The notes beneath the pieces are model-generated. The model did not search any database and was not told where the DNA came from. It worked only from the letters and a program-made list of their open reading frames with translations. The translations under genes were made by a program, and so were the position numbers. A stretch of DNA of 64,000 bases from Chitinophaga sp. CF418 (GTDB lineage: Bacteria > Bacteroidota > Bacteroidia > Chitinophagales > Chitinophagaceae), in contig NZ_FRCN01000005.1 in the NCBI RefSeq assembly GCF_900142925.1, positions 1 to 64,000 on the forward strand. Direction: 5' to 3'. Shown in pieces: positions 1-8,663 of this stretch; positions within the stretch are counted from its first letter, which is position 1; every line of letters begins with the position of its first letter.

Positions 1-2
1 AG

Positions 3-194
3 GCCGATAAGCGCCTAAAGACCAGCCGAGGAATCGCTAAACGTAAACAGCGTTGTTATGATGTTGAACCTGTGTTTGGTAATATCAAGCACAATCATCA
101 CTTTAAACGTTTTATGCTACGAGGCATTGAAAAAGTGACAATTGAGGCTGGATTATTGGCTCTGGCTCACAATTTAAGAAAGAAAACTGCATGA
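3..194 (+). CDS. IS transposase, C-terminal end (cut by window edge)
   Basis: An open frame runs from the first bases of the window to a TGA at 192-194. It encodes about 63 residues including EPVFGNIKHNHHFKRFMLRG and a closing LALAHNLRKK. This arrangement, a DDE-type glutamate in E-x-VFGNIK followed by a basic stretch and an alanine/leucine helix, is typical of the C-terminus of IS1182/IS5-like DDE transposases. Only the tail is visible, so whether the element is intact cannot be judged. No inverted repeat could be identified downstream. It acts on DNA in the cytoplasm. Confidence 0.7.
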   Translation, partial: ADKRLKTSRGIAKRKQRCYDVEPVFGNIKHNHHFKRFMLRGIEKVTIEAGLLALAHNLRKKTA

Positions 195-312
195 GAAAGA
201 GCTGAAAGAGCCCAAAAACTTGTTCCCACCTCCCTAGGCCCTTCATATATTTTTACTGAATAAAATTAAGGCTCTGCATATATGCCCATGTGTATAGCGC
301 TATACAAAAGAA

Positions 313-345
313 AAAACCGCCTCAATTATTATTGAGACGGCTTCC
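313..345 (-). terminator. Rho-independent terminator of the lipoprotein gene
   Basis: The plus-strand arms ccgcctcaat (317-326) and attgagacgg (331-340) pair with one mismatch around a four-base loop. Read on the minus strand the hairpin is followed by a run of T. It lies directly after the stop of the minus-strand lipoprotein gene at 353. Confidence 0.7.
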
Positions 346-352
346 CTTCTTT

Positions 353-739
353 TTATTTAATAACTACTGTATCTATCTGGTAATCATTTTCTCCGGAAAC
401 AAATTTCAGGTAATAAGTACCGGGTGTCTTTTCTGTTAATTTATAGGATGCTTTCCTTTCAGGAATATCCATGGTACACATACAGCCTTTATATATTGCT
501 TCTACAGAGATCGTACGTGTATTGCCGCTTTTCTTTTCATTGAATTTATGAAACTGTCCGCAGCCATTGTTTACGTTAAAATAAACGGTAGTAGCGCCAT
601 CGGTACCGGACGATGCTTTATCGATCCTGGTGACGTTGACTTTTTCATACTTTACGCAATCCTGCGCAGGTGCATTCTTCTTGCTACATCCGGCCATGAC
701 AATTACAGCCAGGGAAATAAAGGTTAATGATCTTCTCAT
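353..739 (-). CDS. Small cysteine-containing lipoprotein, function unknown
   Basis: The 128-residue product starts with a basic, hydrophobic signal sequence and a lipobox (VMAGC, Cys at about 18), so it should be lipid-anchored and periplasm- or surface-exposed. The mature part has further cysteines, including a C-M-C pair near residue 84, which may form disulfides. No enzyme motif was recognised. The gene stands alone between an IS remnant and the chitinase and ends in its own hairpin. The short beta-rich tail (TYYLKFVSGENDYQIDTVVI) suggests a small beta-sandwich; this is inference. Confidence 0.75.
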   Translation of the reverse strand: MRRSLTFISLAVIVMAGCSKKNAPAQDCVKYEKVNVTRIDKASSGTDGATTVYFNVNNGCGQFHKFNEKKSGNTRTISVEAIYKGCMCTMDIPERKASYKLTEKTPGTYYLKFVSGENDYQIDTVVIK

Positions 740-836
740 GAAAATTAATTTAAGCCCCTTCCCTGTTTATGGAAAGGGAACTGTAACATTAACGCATGAG
801 ATATGCCATTGGTTACAGCTCCCTTAAAAATTAACT

Positions 837-2843
837 TTATTTCAGTCTTACGATCTTCCGGCTGCCGATCACACCAAACCTGCCCTTGTCTGCCTTTAAG
901 ATCCATACACCAGCGGGTACATTACTGATATCCAGCTGTACCTGTTGAGCGCCCTTGCCGGCAGGTGTAACCACCTGTTGCAGTACGATCTGGCCTGTTT
1001 TAGTATTCACCAGTGACAGCAGTACTTTTTCTGTACCTGCGTCTACTGCTACACTCAGGGTATTGCCTGTAACAGGGTTAGGATATGCTTTCAATGATCC
1101 GTTAGCGATAGTGACATGATCTGCTACTGGCGCTACAGCTGTAGTTACGCTTGTAATAGAAGCAGTACAGTTACTTACGAATGTCCATGGTTTGCCATCG
1201 CCGGTATTGAGGTCAGGCTGATCTCCCTGTGTCCACCATTTAGCCTGGTAGATCTTGTTGCCGTATGCCACCTTATTGCCTGCCACATAGATACCACCAG
1301 GTGTCCAGCCAGCCACACCTCCACAGGGTTGGCCAGTACCACCACCATCGCCACCGTTACCGTTGCAGGTACCTACTATAGCCCAGGTAGTATTAGTGCC
1401 AGGCACGTCGCCGCTGCCAGCCCACCACTGGTTACGATAGATCACGTTATTGTACTTTACGATGTTGCCTGCAGTTTCATAGATCTTTGTAGACTCCCAT
1501 GCCGGCAGGGATGCACATCCTTCAAAGGTCTGGGTATTCCATATTGTAAATGAGATGGTAGTTACGATGGAATCCTTACCATTCCTCAGGCCAACTGCAG
1601 TAGCTGTCTGTGCGCCATAAGCGGTGGGCGTCCATTGTACGCTGGTGCCTGACAGTCTTAATCCGCCTATTTTGATAAATACCTGTGTGATCTCATTCCT
1701 TGGATCGCTTTTGGATACTGTCAGCGTAACAGGGGCTAAAGAAGTTACACCCATGATGCCGTTGGACGGTGAAGTAAACGTCAGTGCAGTGATTTGTGAA
1801 CACTCGGTATTGTCAATAGCGAAACGGGGCATTGTAGCGCAACCGCAATTGGCTGCGTTATTACCGCCATTCAGTTCCATGCTCACCTGTTTGATGCCGG
1901 TATAGCGCTGATAGTGGCCGATACGGCCGAGTACCTTGGTGTTCTCTGTACCGCTGCCACATTCAACACCACCGTTGATGATATTTACAGTAGCGCCAAA
2001 ACCCGGTTTAAGACCAGCAGCGGTCTGAGATGCCGTTGGCGTCCATTTGCCTGGGATCATTACGTCATGACAGGAAGGCTTCGGATATTGCTGGGCCATC
2101 CAGAACCAGATGCCTGTTTCAAAAGCGATCACGCCGTCCTGGATCACTTTCTCTGGATTCGCCAGCAATACATTCTTATCGCCGAAGATGAATTCACTTG
2201 CCTGACCGTAGTTATAGTTATAACTCAGCTGTATAGGACCACGGCCGTGATAGGATTTGCCGGGAGCGGGCGGATAGGTGGCATCGTCAATACGGTAGCC
2301 TATATTGCTGGTTCCTTCATATCCCACTTCTTCGCGGAAATAAAGGCCCCAGGCATATGGTCCGCCGGGGGCCGTAGGCCAGCCACCGGTAGTCTCCTGG
2401 GAGATATTGGCCAGGAATGCCATCAGTTCCCTTTTACGGGCGGCCAGATCTCCTTCGCCGGCAAAGGTTGCATAGTCGATCGTCTCCTGGATAATAGCAT
2501 TGGAAGAGATGTCAAAATCGGCATCTTTGCGGATCACCACTGACGCCCCGGTGGTTTTATCCACGCGGGTCAGCTTGTAAGCGTTGGTAGCACAACGTCT
2601 TTCTGAAATGATCTTGATGTTGGACATTTGTCTTACTGCTTCCGTAAAGTTCGCATAAGAGTAAAAGTCCTTGGCGGGAGTGCTGGGAGGTATACCGCTA
2701 CCCGACCGGTCATCCGGGTTGTAACGATGCGGAAACATTACATCCCAATCCGCGCTGGTGATCACATCACCGATCGTCTGGGCATGTGCTGCCGACATGC
2801 AGCATAATAACAGGAAGGTTACAATGAAACGTGCTCTTTTCAT
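837..2843 (-). CDS. Secreted GH19 chitinase with two chitin-binding modules and T9SS tail
   Basis: Predicted to hydrolyse beta-1,4 bonds of chitin outside the cell. The start is placed at 2843, because a clear signal peptide (MKRARFIVTFLLLCCMSAAHAQ) begins there; an 18-residue upstream extension in frame is not signal-like. Numbered from this start, the GH19 domain spans about residues 55-360, with ISQETTGGW (Glu150) and FREEVGY (Glu171/172) as the acid/base pair, and HGRGPIQLSYNYNYG. An Ig-like segment follows. Two ChiC-type CBM5/12 modules come next, each with W-x(3-4)-IY..G..V.Y...IY...WW. The C-terminus (KAYPNPVTGNTL.. to IVRLK) is a type A sorting domain of the type IX secretion system. 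It is divergent from the esterase at 2951. The organism's chitin use is inferred. Confidence 0.93.
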   Translation of the reverse strand: MKRARFIVTFLLLCCMSAAHAQTIGDVITSADWDVMFPHRYNPDDRSGSGIPPSTPAKDFYSYANFTEAVRQMSNIKIISERRCATNAYKLTRVDKTTGASVVIRKDADFDISSNAIIQETIDYATFAGEGDLAARKRELMAFLANISQETTGGWPTAPGGPYAWGLYFREEVGYEGTSNIGYRIDDATYPPAPGKSYHGRGPIQLSYNYNYGQASEFIFGDKNVLLANPEKVIQDGVIAFETGIWFWMAQQYPKPSCHDVMIPGKWTPTASQTAAGLKPGFGATVNIINGGVECGSGTENTKVLGRIGHYQRYTGIKQVSMELNGGNNAANCGCATMPRFAIDNTECSQITALTFTSPSNGIMGVTSLAPVTLTVSKSDPRNEITQVFIKIGGLRLSGTSVQWTPTAYGAQTATAVGLRNGKDSIVTTISFTIWNTQTFEGCASLPAWESTKIYETAGNIVKYNNVIYRNQWWAGSGDVPGTNTTWAIVGTCNGNGGDGGGTGQPCGGVAGWTPGGIYVAGNKVAYGNKIYQAKWWTQGDQPDLNTGDGKPWTFVSNCTASITSVTTAVAPVADHVTIANGSLKAYPNPVTGNTLSVAVDAGTEKVLLSLVNTKTGQIVLQQVVTPAGKGAQQVQLDISNVPAGVWILKADKGRFGVIGSRKIVRLK

Positions 2844-2950
2844 AGATAGAGGATTTGGTACCTTGAGTGGTACGATGATTATTTTGAGTCGCTTCAAATA
2901 TAAGAATTCCTGATTCTTTTACTATTTTGTTTTCCCAAACGATCCGCGAC

Positions 2951-3811
2951 ATGAAAAAACTATTTTATACACTCCTCTTATCAATAATATCTATGCAGGT
3001 TTTGGCTCAAACGCAGGAAAAGGATATTATCCATTTATGGCCGGGAGCAGTACCCGGGGAAACCGGTCCTAAAAAACCGGCAGTTCCCACGCAGGATACC
3101 AGTAAGGGCGTAACCCGTCTTACCGATGTAACCGACCCGCTGATGCAGGTATTTATACCGGAAAAAGGTAAGGCGAATGGCGCCGGGGTGATCGTATGTC
3201 CGGGTGGTGGTTACCAGATCCTTGCCATCAACCTGGAAGGTTATGAAATAGCCCACTGGCTGAATGAACAGGGATTTACAGTTTTTGTGCTGCAATACCG
3301 CGTGCCACAGAAGCAGGAAGGAGCTTTGCAGGACGTGCAGCGCGCTATCCGCATTGTGCGCAGCAGGGCAGCCGAATGGCAGCTGCAGGCGGAAAAGATC
3401 GGCGTACTGGGTTTCTCTGCCGGCGGTAGCCTGAGCGCCCGGGCCAGCACCCTGTACAATAAGCGTACTTATACTCCCATTGACGCCAGCGACAGCAGTT
3501 CTGCCCGTCCTGACTTTGCACTGCTGATCTATCCTGCTTATCTTGACCAGGGTCCTAATCACAGCATCACACCTGAACTCCAGATAGACGCTTACACACC
3601 CTCTACCTTTGTGTTTGCCACTGCTGACGATCCTTATGCCAACAGCGCGCTGGTAGTAGCTGGCGCCCTCAGAGACGCCAAAGTACCGGTAGAACTGCAC
3701 ATGTACCCTAAGGGAGGGCACGGTTACGGACTGAGGCCGGGTAACAAGGCCGGACTGGCCTGGACAACGCTGGCAGCCAGATGGCTGGACAGGAATATAA
3801 AGGAAAAATGA
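2951..3811 (+). CDS. Secreted alpha/beta-hydrolase, esterase (acetylxylan-esterase-like)
   Basis: The 286-residue protein begins with a signal peptide (MKKLFYTLLLSIISMQVLAQ); an eight-residue upstream extension is unlikely. It has the oxyanion region VCPGGGYQ, the nucleophile elbow GFSAGGSLSA (serine nucleophile), a DDPY acid loop and a catalytic-His loop GGHGYGL. The order and the HLWPGAVPGE N-terminus fit the BD-FAE/acetylxylan esterase group of Bacteroidota, which removes acyl groups from polysaccharides in the periplasm. The substrate is inferred. It is transcribed divergently from the chitinase across about 107 bases, so shared regulation is possible. Confidence 0.88.
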   Translation: MKKLFYTLLLSIISMQVLAQTQEKDIIHLWPGAVPGETGPKKPAVPTQDTSKGVTRLTDVTDPLMQVFIPEKGKANGAGVIVCPGGGYQILAINLEGYEIAHWLNEQGFTVFVLQYRVPQKQEGALQDVQRAIRIVRSRAAEWQLQAEKIGVLGFSAGGSLSARASTLYNKRTYTPIDASDSSSARPDFALLIYPAYLDQGPNHSITPELQIDAYTPSTFVFATADDPYANSALVVAGALRDAKVPVELHMYPKGGHGYGLRPGNKAGLAWTTLAARWLDRNIKEK

Positions 3812-3924
3812 GCATTATCATTCCAGGGGATGACCATCATCATATGACCGTATGTTGCTGAAGAGGAATTTTACAGTCTATAAAGTATATTTACCGCATA
3901 TTCTTTTCACGGTAAGTATATAAT

Positions 3925-5175
3925 ATGAAGAAGTGGTTCAATAAGCTGATGACAATGCTCCCTGGTAACAGTGTTTACAAAAAGGAATATAATAAAGAAC
4001 TACAGCGCTTCGAGGCGCTGTTCAATTATGCCAGCATTGGTATACTTGTGACCAATCAACAGGGGCAGATCGTATTGATCAATGATTTTGCGCTGACCCA
4101 ATTCGGGTACGAACGGGATGAACTGGTGGGGGAATACATTGAACGGCTATTGCCAAAACGTTTCCGTGAACGGCATGTGGATCACCGCAACCATTACAAC
4201 CATCATCCGCAGAGCCGTCCTATGGGCATAGGACTGGATCTTTTCGCCGTCAGGAAGGATGGTACGGAATTTCCCGTAGAGATCAGCCTGAGCCAGTATA
4301 AACATGAGGAAGGGTCTTTTGTGATCGCCTATATCAATAATATTACTGAAAGGAAGAAAGCGGAAGAGAAGATCGAGAAGCTGAACAATGAGCTGGAACA
4401 TAAGATCAGTGAACGTACGCAGCAGCTGACCAACGCCCTTGAGCAGCTGGAACATTCCAAACAGGAAGTGATGGCGGCGCTCGATAAAGAGAAAGAATTG
4501 AGTGAACTGAAATCGCGTTTCGTGTCTATGGCGTCACACGAGTTCCGCACTCCCCTCAGCACTATCCTGTCTTCCGCCTTCCTGGTGAACCAATATACCA
4601 CGGAGAACGATCAGCCTAAACGCAGCAAACATATCCAGCGTATCATTTCTTCCGTCACATTACTCACGGAAGTACTCAATGACTTCCTCTCTGTCGGAAA
4701 AATAGAAGAAGGCGGCGTACAGGTGCGCAGCAGTTCATTTGATATTGCCATGCATGTCAACGGCACCATACAGGAACTGCAGGATATTGTACAGGAAGGA
4801 CAGCAGATCGTATATGAGCATCAGGGGCCAACTTCGGTACATCTTGACCCTTCCCTGCTGAAGCATATCTTGCTAAACCTGCTGGGTAATGCGATCAAAT
4901 TCTCTGGAAAACATACTGTTATAAAGGTGAATACTGAACATACGGGAAATAGTGTAATATTGAAGGTGAAAGACGCCGGTATCGGTATCTCTCAGGAGGA
5001 CCAGCAACATCTTTTTGAACGTTTTTTCAGGGGCGCCAATGTAAGCAACATCCAGGGAACAGGTCTGGGCCTGCATATTATAAGCAAATACGCTGAACTG
5101 ATGAACGGGAACATTACCTGTGAAAGTGTGCTAGGCGAAGGCACCACCTTTACTGTCACTTTACTGCAAGCATAA
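3925..5175 (+). CDS. PAS-domain sensor histidine kinase
   Basis: The 416-residue cytoplasmic kinase has no membrane segment. A PAS domain covers about residues 28-145 and ends in the usual ITERKKAEE linker. A coiled coil follows (about 145-195), then HisKA with the phosphorylated His205 in MASHEFRTPLS, then HATPase_c with N-box NLLGNAIKFS, G1 DAGIGIS and G2 GTGLGLHI. It probably senses a soluble ligand or redox state and phosphorylates the response regulator 16 bases downstream, with which it forms a two-gene operon. The signal is unknown. Confidence 0.93.
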   Translation: MKKWFNKLMTMLPGNSVYKKEYNKELQRFEALFNYASIGILVTNQQGQIVLINDFALTQFGYERDELVGEYIERLLPKRFRERHVDHRNHYNHHPQSRPMGIGLDLFAVRKDGTEFPVEISLSQYKHEEGSFVIAYINNITERKKAEEKIEKLNNELEHKISERTQQLTNALEQLEHSKQEVMAALDKEKELSELKSRFVSMASHEFRTPLSTILSSAFLVNQYTTENDQPKRSKHIQRIISSVTLLTEVLNDFLSVGKIEEGGVQVRSSSFDIAMHVNGTIQELQDIVQEGQQIVYEHQGPTSVHLDPSLLKHILLNLLGNAIKFSGKHTVIKVNTEHTGNSVILKVKDAGIGISQEDQQHLFERFFRGANVSNIQGTGLGLHIISKYAELMNGNITCESVLGEGTTFTVTLLQA

Positions 5176-5191
5176 TCTAATAAGAACGATA

Positions 5192-6250
5192 ATGAAAACG
5201 ATCCTCCTGATAGAAGATAATGACGACATTCGCGAAAATACTGCCGAGATACTCGAACTGGCCAATTATAAGGTCCTCACAGCCGAGAACGGGAAGACCG
5301 GGGTGGAAATGGCGTTGGAACACATACCCGACCTGATCGTATGTGATATTATGATGCCGGTACTGGATGGGTATGGTGTGCTACACTTGCTGCAAAAAAA
5401 TCCGAAGGTGGAAGATACCCCCTTCATTTTCCTTACTGCCAAAAGTGAACGCGGCGATTTCCGGAAAGGTATGGAAATGGGCGCGGATGATTATATTACA
5501 AAACCTTTCAGCGGTACTGATCTGCTGAACGCGGTAGAAAGCCGGTTAAAAAAATCAGAACTTAAAAAACAGGTATTATCTGCAGATATGGAAGGAATTC
5601 AACAACTGCTGCTGACGGCCACTGGCACTAATCCTCTGAAAAAACTAATGGAAGAGGGTAATACGGACAAGTATAAAAAGAAACAACTGATCTACCAGGA
5701 AGGAAACAGACCTACCAGCCTTTATTTTATTGAGAAAGGCCGTGTTAAAACATACAAGGTCAACAATGATGGTAAAGAGCTGGCGGTGAATCTTTATAGC
5801 GCAGGCGAATTCCTGGGGTATGTAGCCTTACTTGAGGGCAGCAATTATCACGAGAATGCAGAAGCAATGGAAGCATGTGAACTGACCGCTATTCCCAGGG
5901 AAGACTTTGAAACCCTCATCAATAATAACCGCGAAGTAGCACAACAATTTATCAGGCTGCTGGCTAAAAATATCACCGAAAAAGAGCAGCAGTTATTACA
6001 CCTCGCATACAGCTCCCTGCGCAAGAAAGTAGCAGAGGCACTGCTCTTCCTGAAGAAAAAGTACCATCATGTCACTGACCAGCCTTTTTCAATCGATATA
6101 TCCAGGGAAAACCTTGCCACCATTGCAGGTACGGCTACTGAATCTATGATACGTACACTGGGCGATTTCCGGGATGAGAAATTACTGGAGATAAAACAGG
6201 GCGTGATCACCATCCTCAATGAACAGAAGCTGGCCAACCTGGTGAATTAA
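5192..6250 (+). CDS. Response regulator: receiver fused to a Crp/Fnr-type DNA-binding protein
   Basis: Residues 1-120 are a receiver domain (acidic pair EDND, phosphoacceptor Asp52 in VCDIMMP, switch lysine in YITKPFS). Residues about 150-265 are a cNMP-binding beta-roll (LIYQEGNRPTSLYFIEKGRV), and residues about 275-350 a Crp-type winged helix (SRENLATIAGTATESMIRTL). It should be a transcription factor switched by phosphorylation from the kinase upstream. The roll lacks a recognisable cAMP-phosphate arginine motif, so nucleotide binding is doubtful. REC-Crp fusions are known in Bacteroidota. Targets are not evident. Confidence 0.92.
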   Translation: MKTILLIEDNDDIRENTAEILELANYKVLTAENGKTGVEMALEHIPDLIVCDIMMPVLDGYGVLHLLQKNPKVEDTPFIFLTAKSERGDFRKGMEMGADDYITKPFSGTDLLNAVESRLKKSELKKQVLSADMEGIQQLLLTATGTNPLKKLMEEGNTDKYKKKQLIYQEGNRPTSLYFIEKGRVKTYKVNNDGKELAVNLYSAGEFLGYVALLEGSNYHENAEAMEACELTAIPREDFETLINNNREVAQQFIRLLAKNITEKEQQLLHLAYSSLRKKVAEALLFLKKKYHHVTDQPFSIDISRENLATIAGTATESMIRTLGDFRDEKLLEIKQGVITILNEQKLANLVN

Positions 6251-6337
6251 TGACAAAAATCAGTTTTTGCGATGATGCAGGTCCTGTTTATCCAACAGGC
6301 GACTATCTACCTTTACTTAAGATAAGATAGTTTTGTA

Positions 6338-6721
6338 ATGGAAGATCTGCTAAATGAATTAGCTGCATTCAGGAAACAACTGGCGGCACTCGAAAATCAA
6401 AATATCGCGCTGAAAATACAGCTAGCACATATATTGCAATATAATTTCGATCGTTCCCTGCTGGACAAGCTGGAATATTTTCATACCGCATTCCTTCAGC
6501 TGGATACACGTTTTGAAGGACTAAAAAGCGAGCTTGCCCTACACCAGGCCTGGCTGGCCGATCCCGATATGAATAGCATCAACTACGATAACATCCGCGC
6601 CCATCAACTGCACATCTGGGGCAAGCTAAACACAATGGAAGCAGACGTGCATAAACTGAAATCCCTCTTCAGTGATTATCTGCAGGAACACTTCCCCTCC
6701 GTCGCTCAATCAATATTATGA
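6338..6721 (+). CDS. Small helical coiled-coil protein, unknown
   Basis: The 127 residues are almost entirely helix-forming, with heptad-like leucines at the start (LLNELAAFRKQLAALENQNI) and again at about 85-110. There is no signal peptide, membrane segment or catalytic motif. It lies 87 bases after the response regulator in the same direction. The start ATG is directly preceded by tagttttg, a possible Bacteroidota -7 element, which would make the message almost leaderless; this is a weak observation. It may be a partner or scaffold protein, but nothing in the sequence decides this. Confidence 0.7.
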   Translation: MEDLLNELAAFRKQLAALENQNIALKIQLAHILQYNFDRSLLDKLEYFHTAFLQLDTRFEGLKSELALHQAWLADPDMNSINYDNIRAHQLHIWGKLNTMEADVHKLKSLFSDYLQEHFPSVAQSIL

Positions 6722-6814
6722 GTTACCACATTATTATTTCATACTTTAAGTACTCAGATAAAATACTTTAAATGATTTAGAAATTTATCCTATATTGGAG
6801 ACGCGTTATATCCT

Positions 6815-7249
6815 ATGTCAAGAAAATTTTCGTTGGACATCCTTTCTGCCTTGCTGGTGTTCCTTTTCGTTTATACCAGTATAAGCAAGTTGCTGGATTA
6901 TGATACCTTCCGAAGGCAATTGGGACAATCGCCATTTATCACACTATACGCTCCTGTAATTGTATGGGCGTTGCCCGTGGGGGAATTAATTATTGCTGGC
7001 TTTCTTTTATTTGCGCGCACACGACTGACCGGATTCTATCTTTCATTCTTTCTGCTCAGTCTTTTTACCTTTTACCTGATGGCTATGCTGAGGCTTAGTT
7101 ATTTTATTCCGTGCTCCTGTGGAGGTGTATTACAACATCTTTCATGGAATGCGCACATTGTCTTTAACATCATCTTTGTCATATTTTCAAGTATCGGGGT
7201 ACTGCTGCAGGGCAAACAGGAACAGACACCTGCACAATCAACTCTCTAA
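6815..7249 (+). CDS. MauE/DoxX-like four-helix membrane protein
   Basis: The 144 residues contain four hydrophobic segments (about 9-25, 48-68, 75-95, 112-132). They show the pattern of MauE/DoxX-like proteins: YTSISKLLDYDTF after helix 1, and a periplasmic-side C-S-C-G-G in PCSCGGVLQHLSWN before helix 4. MauE-type proteins support disulfide or quinone-linked redox steps in the inner membrane. In Bacteroidota such genes commonly precede tiny secreted proteins, as here (7334). The role is inferred from family and the cysteine pair. Confidence 0.8.
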   Translation: MSRKFSLDILSALLVFLFVYTSISKLLDYDTFRRQLGQSPFITLYAPVIVWALPVGELIIAGFLLFARTRLTGFYLSFFLLSLFTFYLMAMLRLSYFIPCSCGGVLQHLSWNAHIVFNIIFVIFSSIGVLLQGKQEQTPAQSTL

Positions 7250-7333
7250 GTTCTGAACCAACCGGCATTAATATAGGGGGAGCCGAAAACCTTCTGAACA
7301 GAGTAGGCACGTATTACATCTAATAAACACACC

Positions 7334-7552
7334 ATGAAAAAGACACTATCTTTAGCGTTCTTCGCTGCCCTATGCGCAGCAGGGAGTGCCTTTGCTGGTA
7401 AGCTGAACGCGGATCCGCAATGGATGCTCAATGACGACACCATTGTAACCGGTACATCTACCCAGATCAAAGTCCTCTACTGCCCGGGGCCAAACAATGT
7501 TCAATGTGCAGTAAGCCTGGATGGTAATGCTACCATCATCAGAAAAACATGA
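7334..7552 (+). CDS. Tiny exported protein beside MauE-like gene (DUF6520-like)
   Basis: The 72-residue product starts with a clean signal peptide (MKKTLSLAFFAALCAAGSAFA). The mature part of about 50 residues has two cysteines (VLYCPGPNNVQC). Small exported proteins of this build are regular neighbours of MauE-like genes in Bacteroidota and have been grouped as DUF6520; the assignment here rests on size and context. The cysteine pair could be a substrate of the MauE-like redox protein. No other function can be read. Confidence 0.75.
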   Translation: MKKTLSLAFFAALCAAGSAFAGKLNADPQWMLNDDTIVTGTSTQIKVLYCPGPNNVQCAVSLDGNATIIRKT

Positions 7553-7610
7553 TTACCTGTTACAGCGGGAAGCCTTATGCACAAGGCTTCCTGTTATGCC
7601 TTCAAGTCCT

Positions 7611-8663
7611 ATGAAAAAACGCATTTATTCCCTTGCCCTGCTGTTATTGGCGGCATTCTTAATCATTGTTATACTCGTCTATACTGCACCTTCACCAAAC
7701 AGGCAATCTAATGGCTTCAGCCGGTCATATCTGCAGGCTACTCCTCTCCAACCTTATATGGCCATCCCTACGCATGACAGGATACTGGACATTGCGGGGA
7801 TCGATGATAATACCTTCTATTTCTCTACGACTGATCCTGCTATCCTATTCTCTGCTTCTATGGAAGCAGGATGCCGCATAGATACATTTCAGATTGCGTT
7901 AAGGCAATCACTAAAAGATTCCATGGGCAGTTACTTTTTTACTGAAGTGAACAATGGAGCATTCTTTGTATATGCGTACAACATTCCGGCTATCAGTAAA
8001 ACAGGCCGCACCAGCTTCGATACATATGCTACATTCCCGCCAGGTGGCTTTTCGCAGGCCCATGTGCTACGCGATGGTCAACATATCATGCTGCGTAAAC
8101 TGGACCTTAAAGAAAAAGACCAGTTCTTTATGCGCGTAACACTTAACGGCGATAGCATACTCACAGGAAGCGGACTATCGGCAGTACGCCGCGATGGTGG
8201 CATGAGCACAGATGGATCGTTGAATTATGACAGAGCTACCGGGTTGTTCACCTATCTTTATTACTACAGCAATAAATATGTCACTTTCGATAGCACGATG
8301 CACCTGATCAGTAAGGGTACTACTATCGATACGTTTACTATGTCCCGGTTCAGTATATCTGCTGCTATGGCCAGCAAAAACGTTTATATGAATCAGGGAC
8401 CTGACCAGATGGTCAATGGTTTCAGTTGTGTACACAATGGCGTTATGTTTGTACAGGCTAAATTGAAAGCTGATAATGATGATGACAGGTTATTTCATGA
8501 ACATTGCGTGATCGATCAATACGATCTGCGTACGAACAGGTATAAGGGTAGCATCTATCTTGATATCCCTGTAAAAGCAAGGATCAATCAGCTATTCGTT
8601 CATGGTGACAAATTACTGGTACATTGTACGGATAGTATATACGGCATAAAGCTCCATTACTGA
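7611..8663 (+). CDS. Membrane-anchored beta-propeller-like protein, unknown
   Basis: The start at 7611 is chosen because MKKRIYSLALLLLAAFLIIVILVY forms an N-terminal membrane anchor; an upstream in-frame start overlaps the previous gene. The remaining about 320 residues are beta-rich with repeated D-x-hydrophobic strands and look like an extracytoplasmic propeller. No motif was recognised. It follows the MauE-like gene and the tiny exported protein and probably belongs to the same transcription unit. Its stop overlaps the stop of the convergent SusD gene by seven bases. Confidence 0.75.
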   Translation: MKKRIYSLALLLLAAFLIIVILVYTAPSPNRQSNGFSRSYLQATPLQPYMAIPTHDRILDIAGIDDNTFYFSTTDPAILFSASMEAGCRIDTFQIALRQSLKDSMGSYFFTEVNNGAFFVYAYNIPAISKTGRTSFDTYATFPPGGFSQAHVLRDGQHIMLRKLDLKEKDQFFMRVTLNGDSILTGSGLSAVRRDGGMSTDGSLNYDRATGLFTYLYYYSNKYVTFDSTMHLISKGTTIDTFTMSRFSISAAMASKNVYMNQGPDQMVNGFSCVHNGVMFVQAKLKADNDDDRLFHEHCVIDQYDLRTNRYKGSIYLDIPVKARINQLFVHGDKLLVHCTDSIYGIKLHY

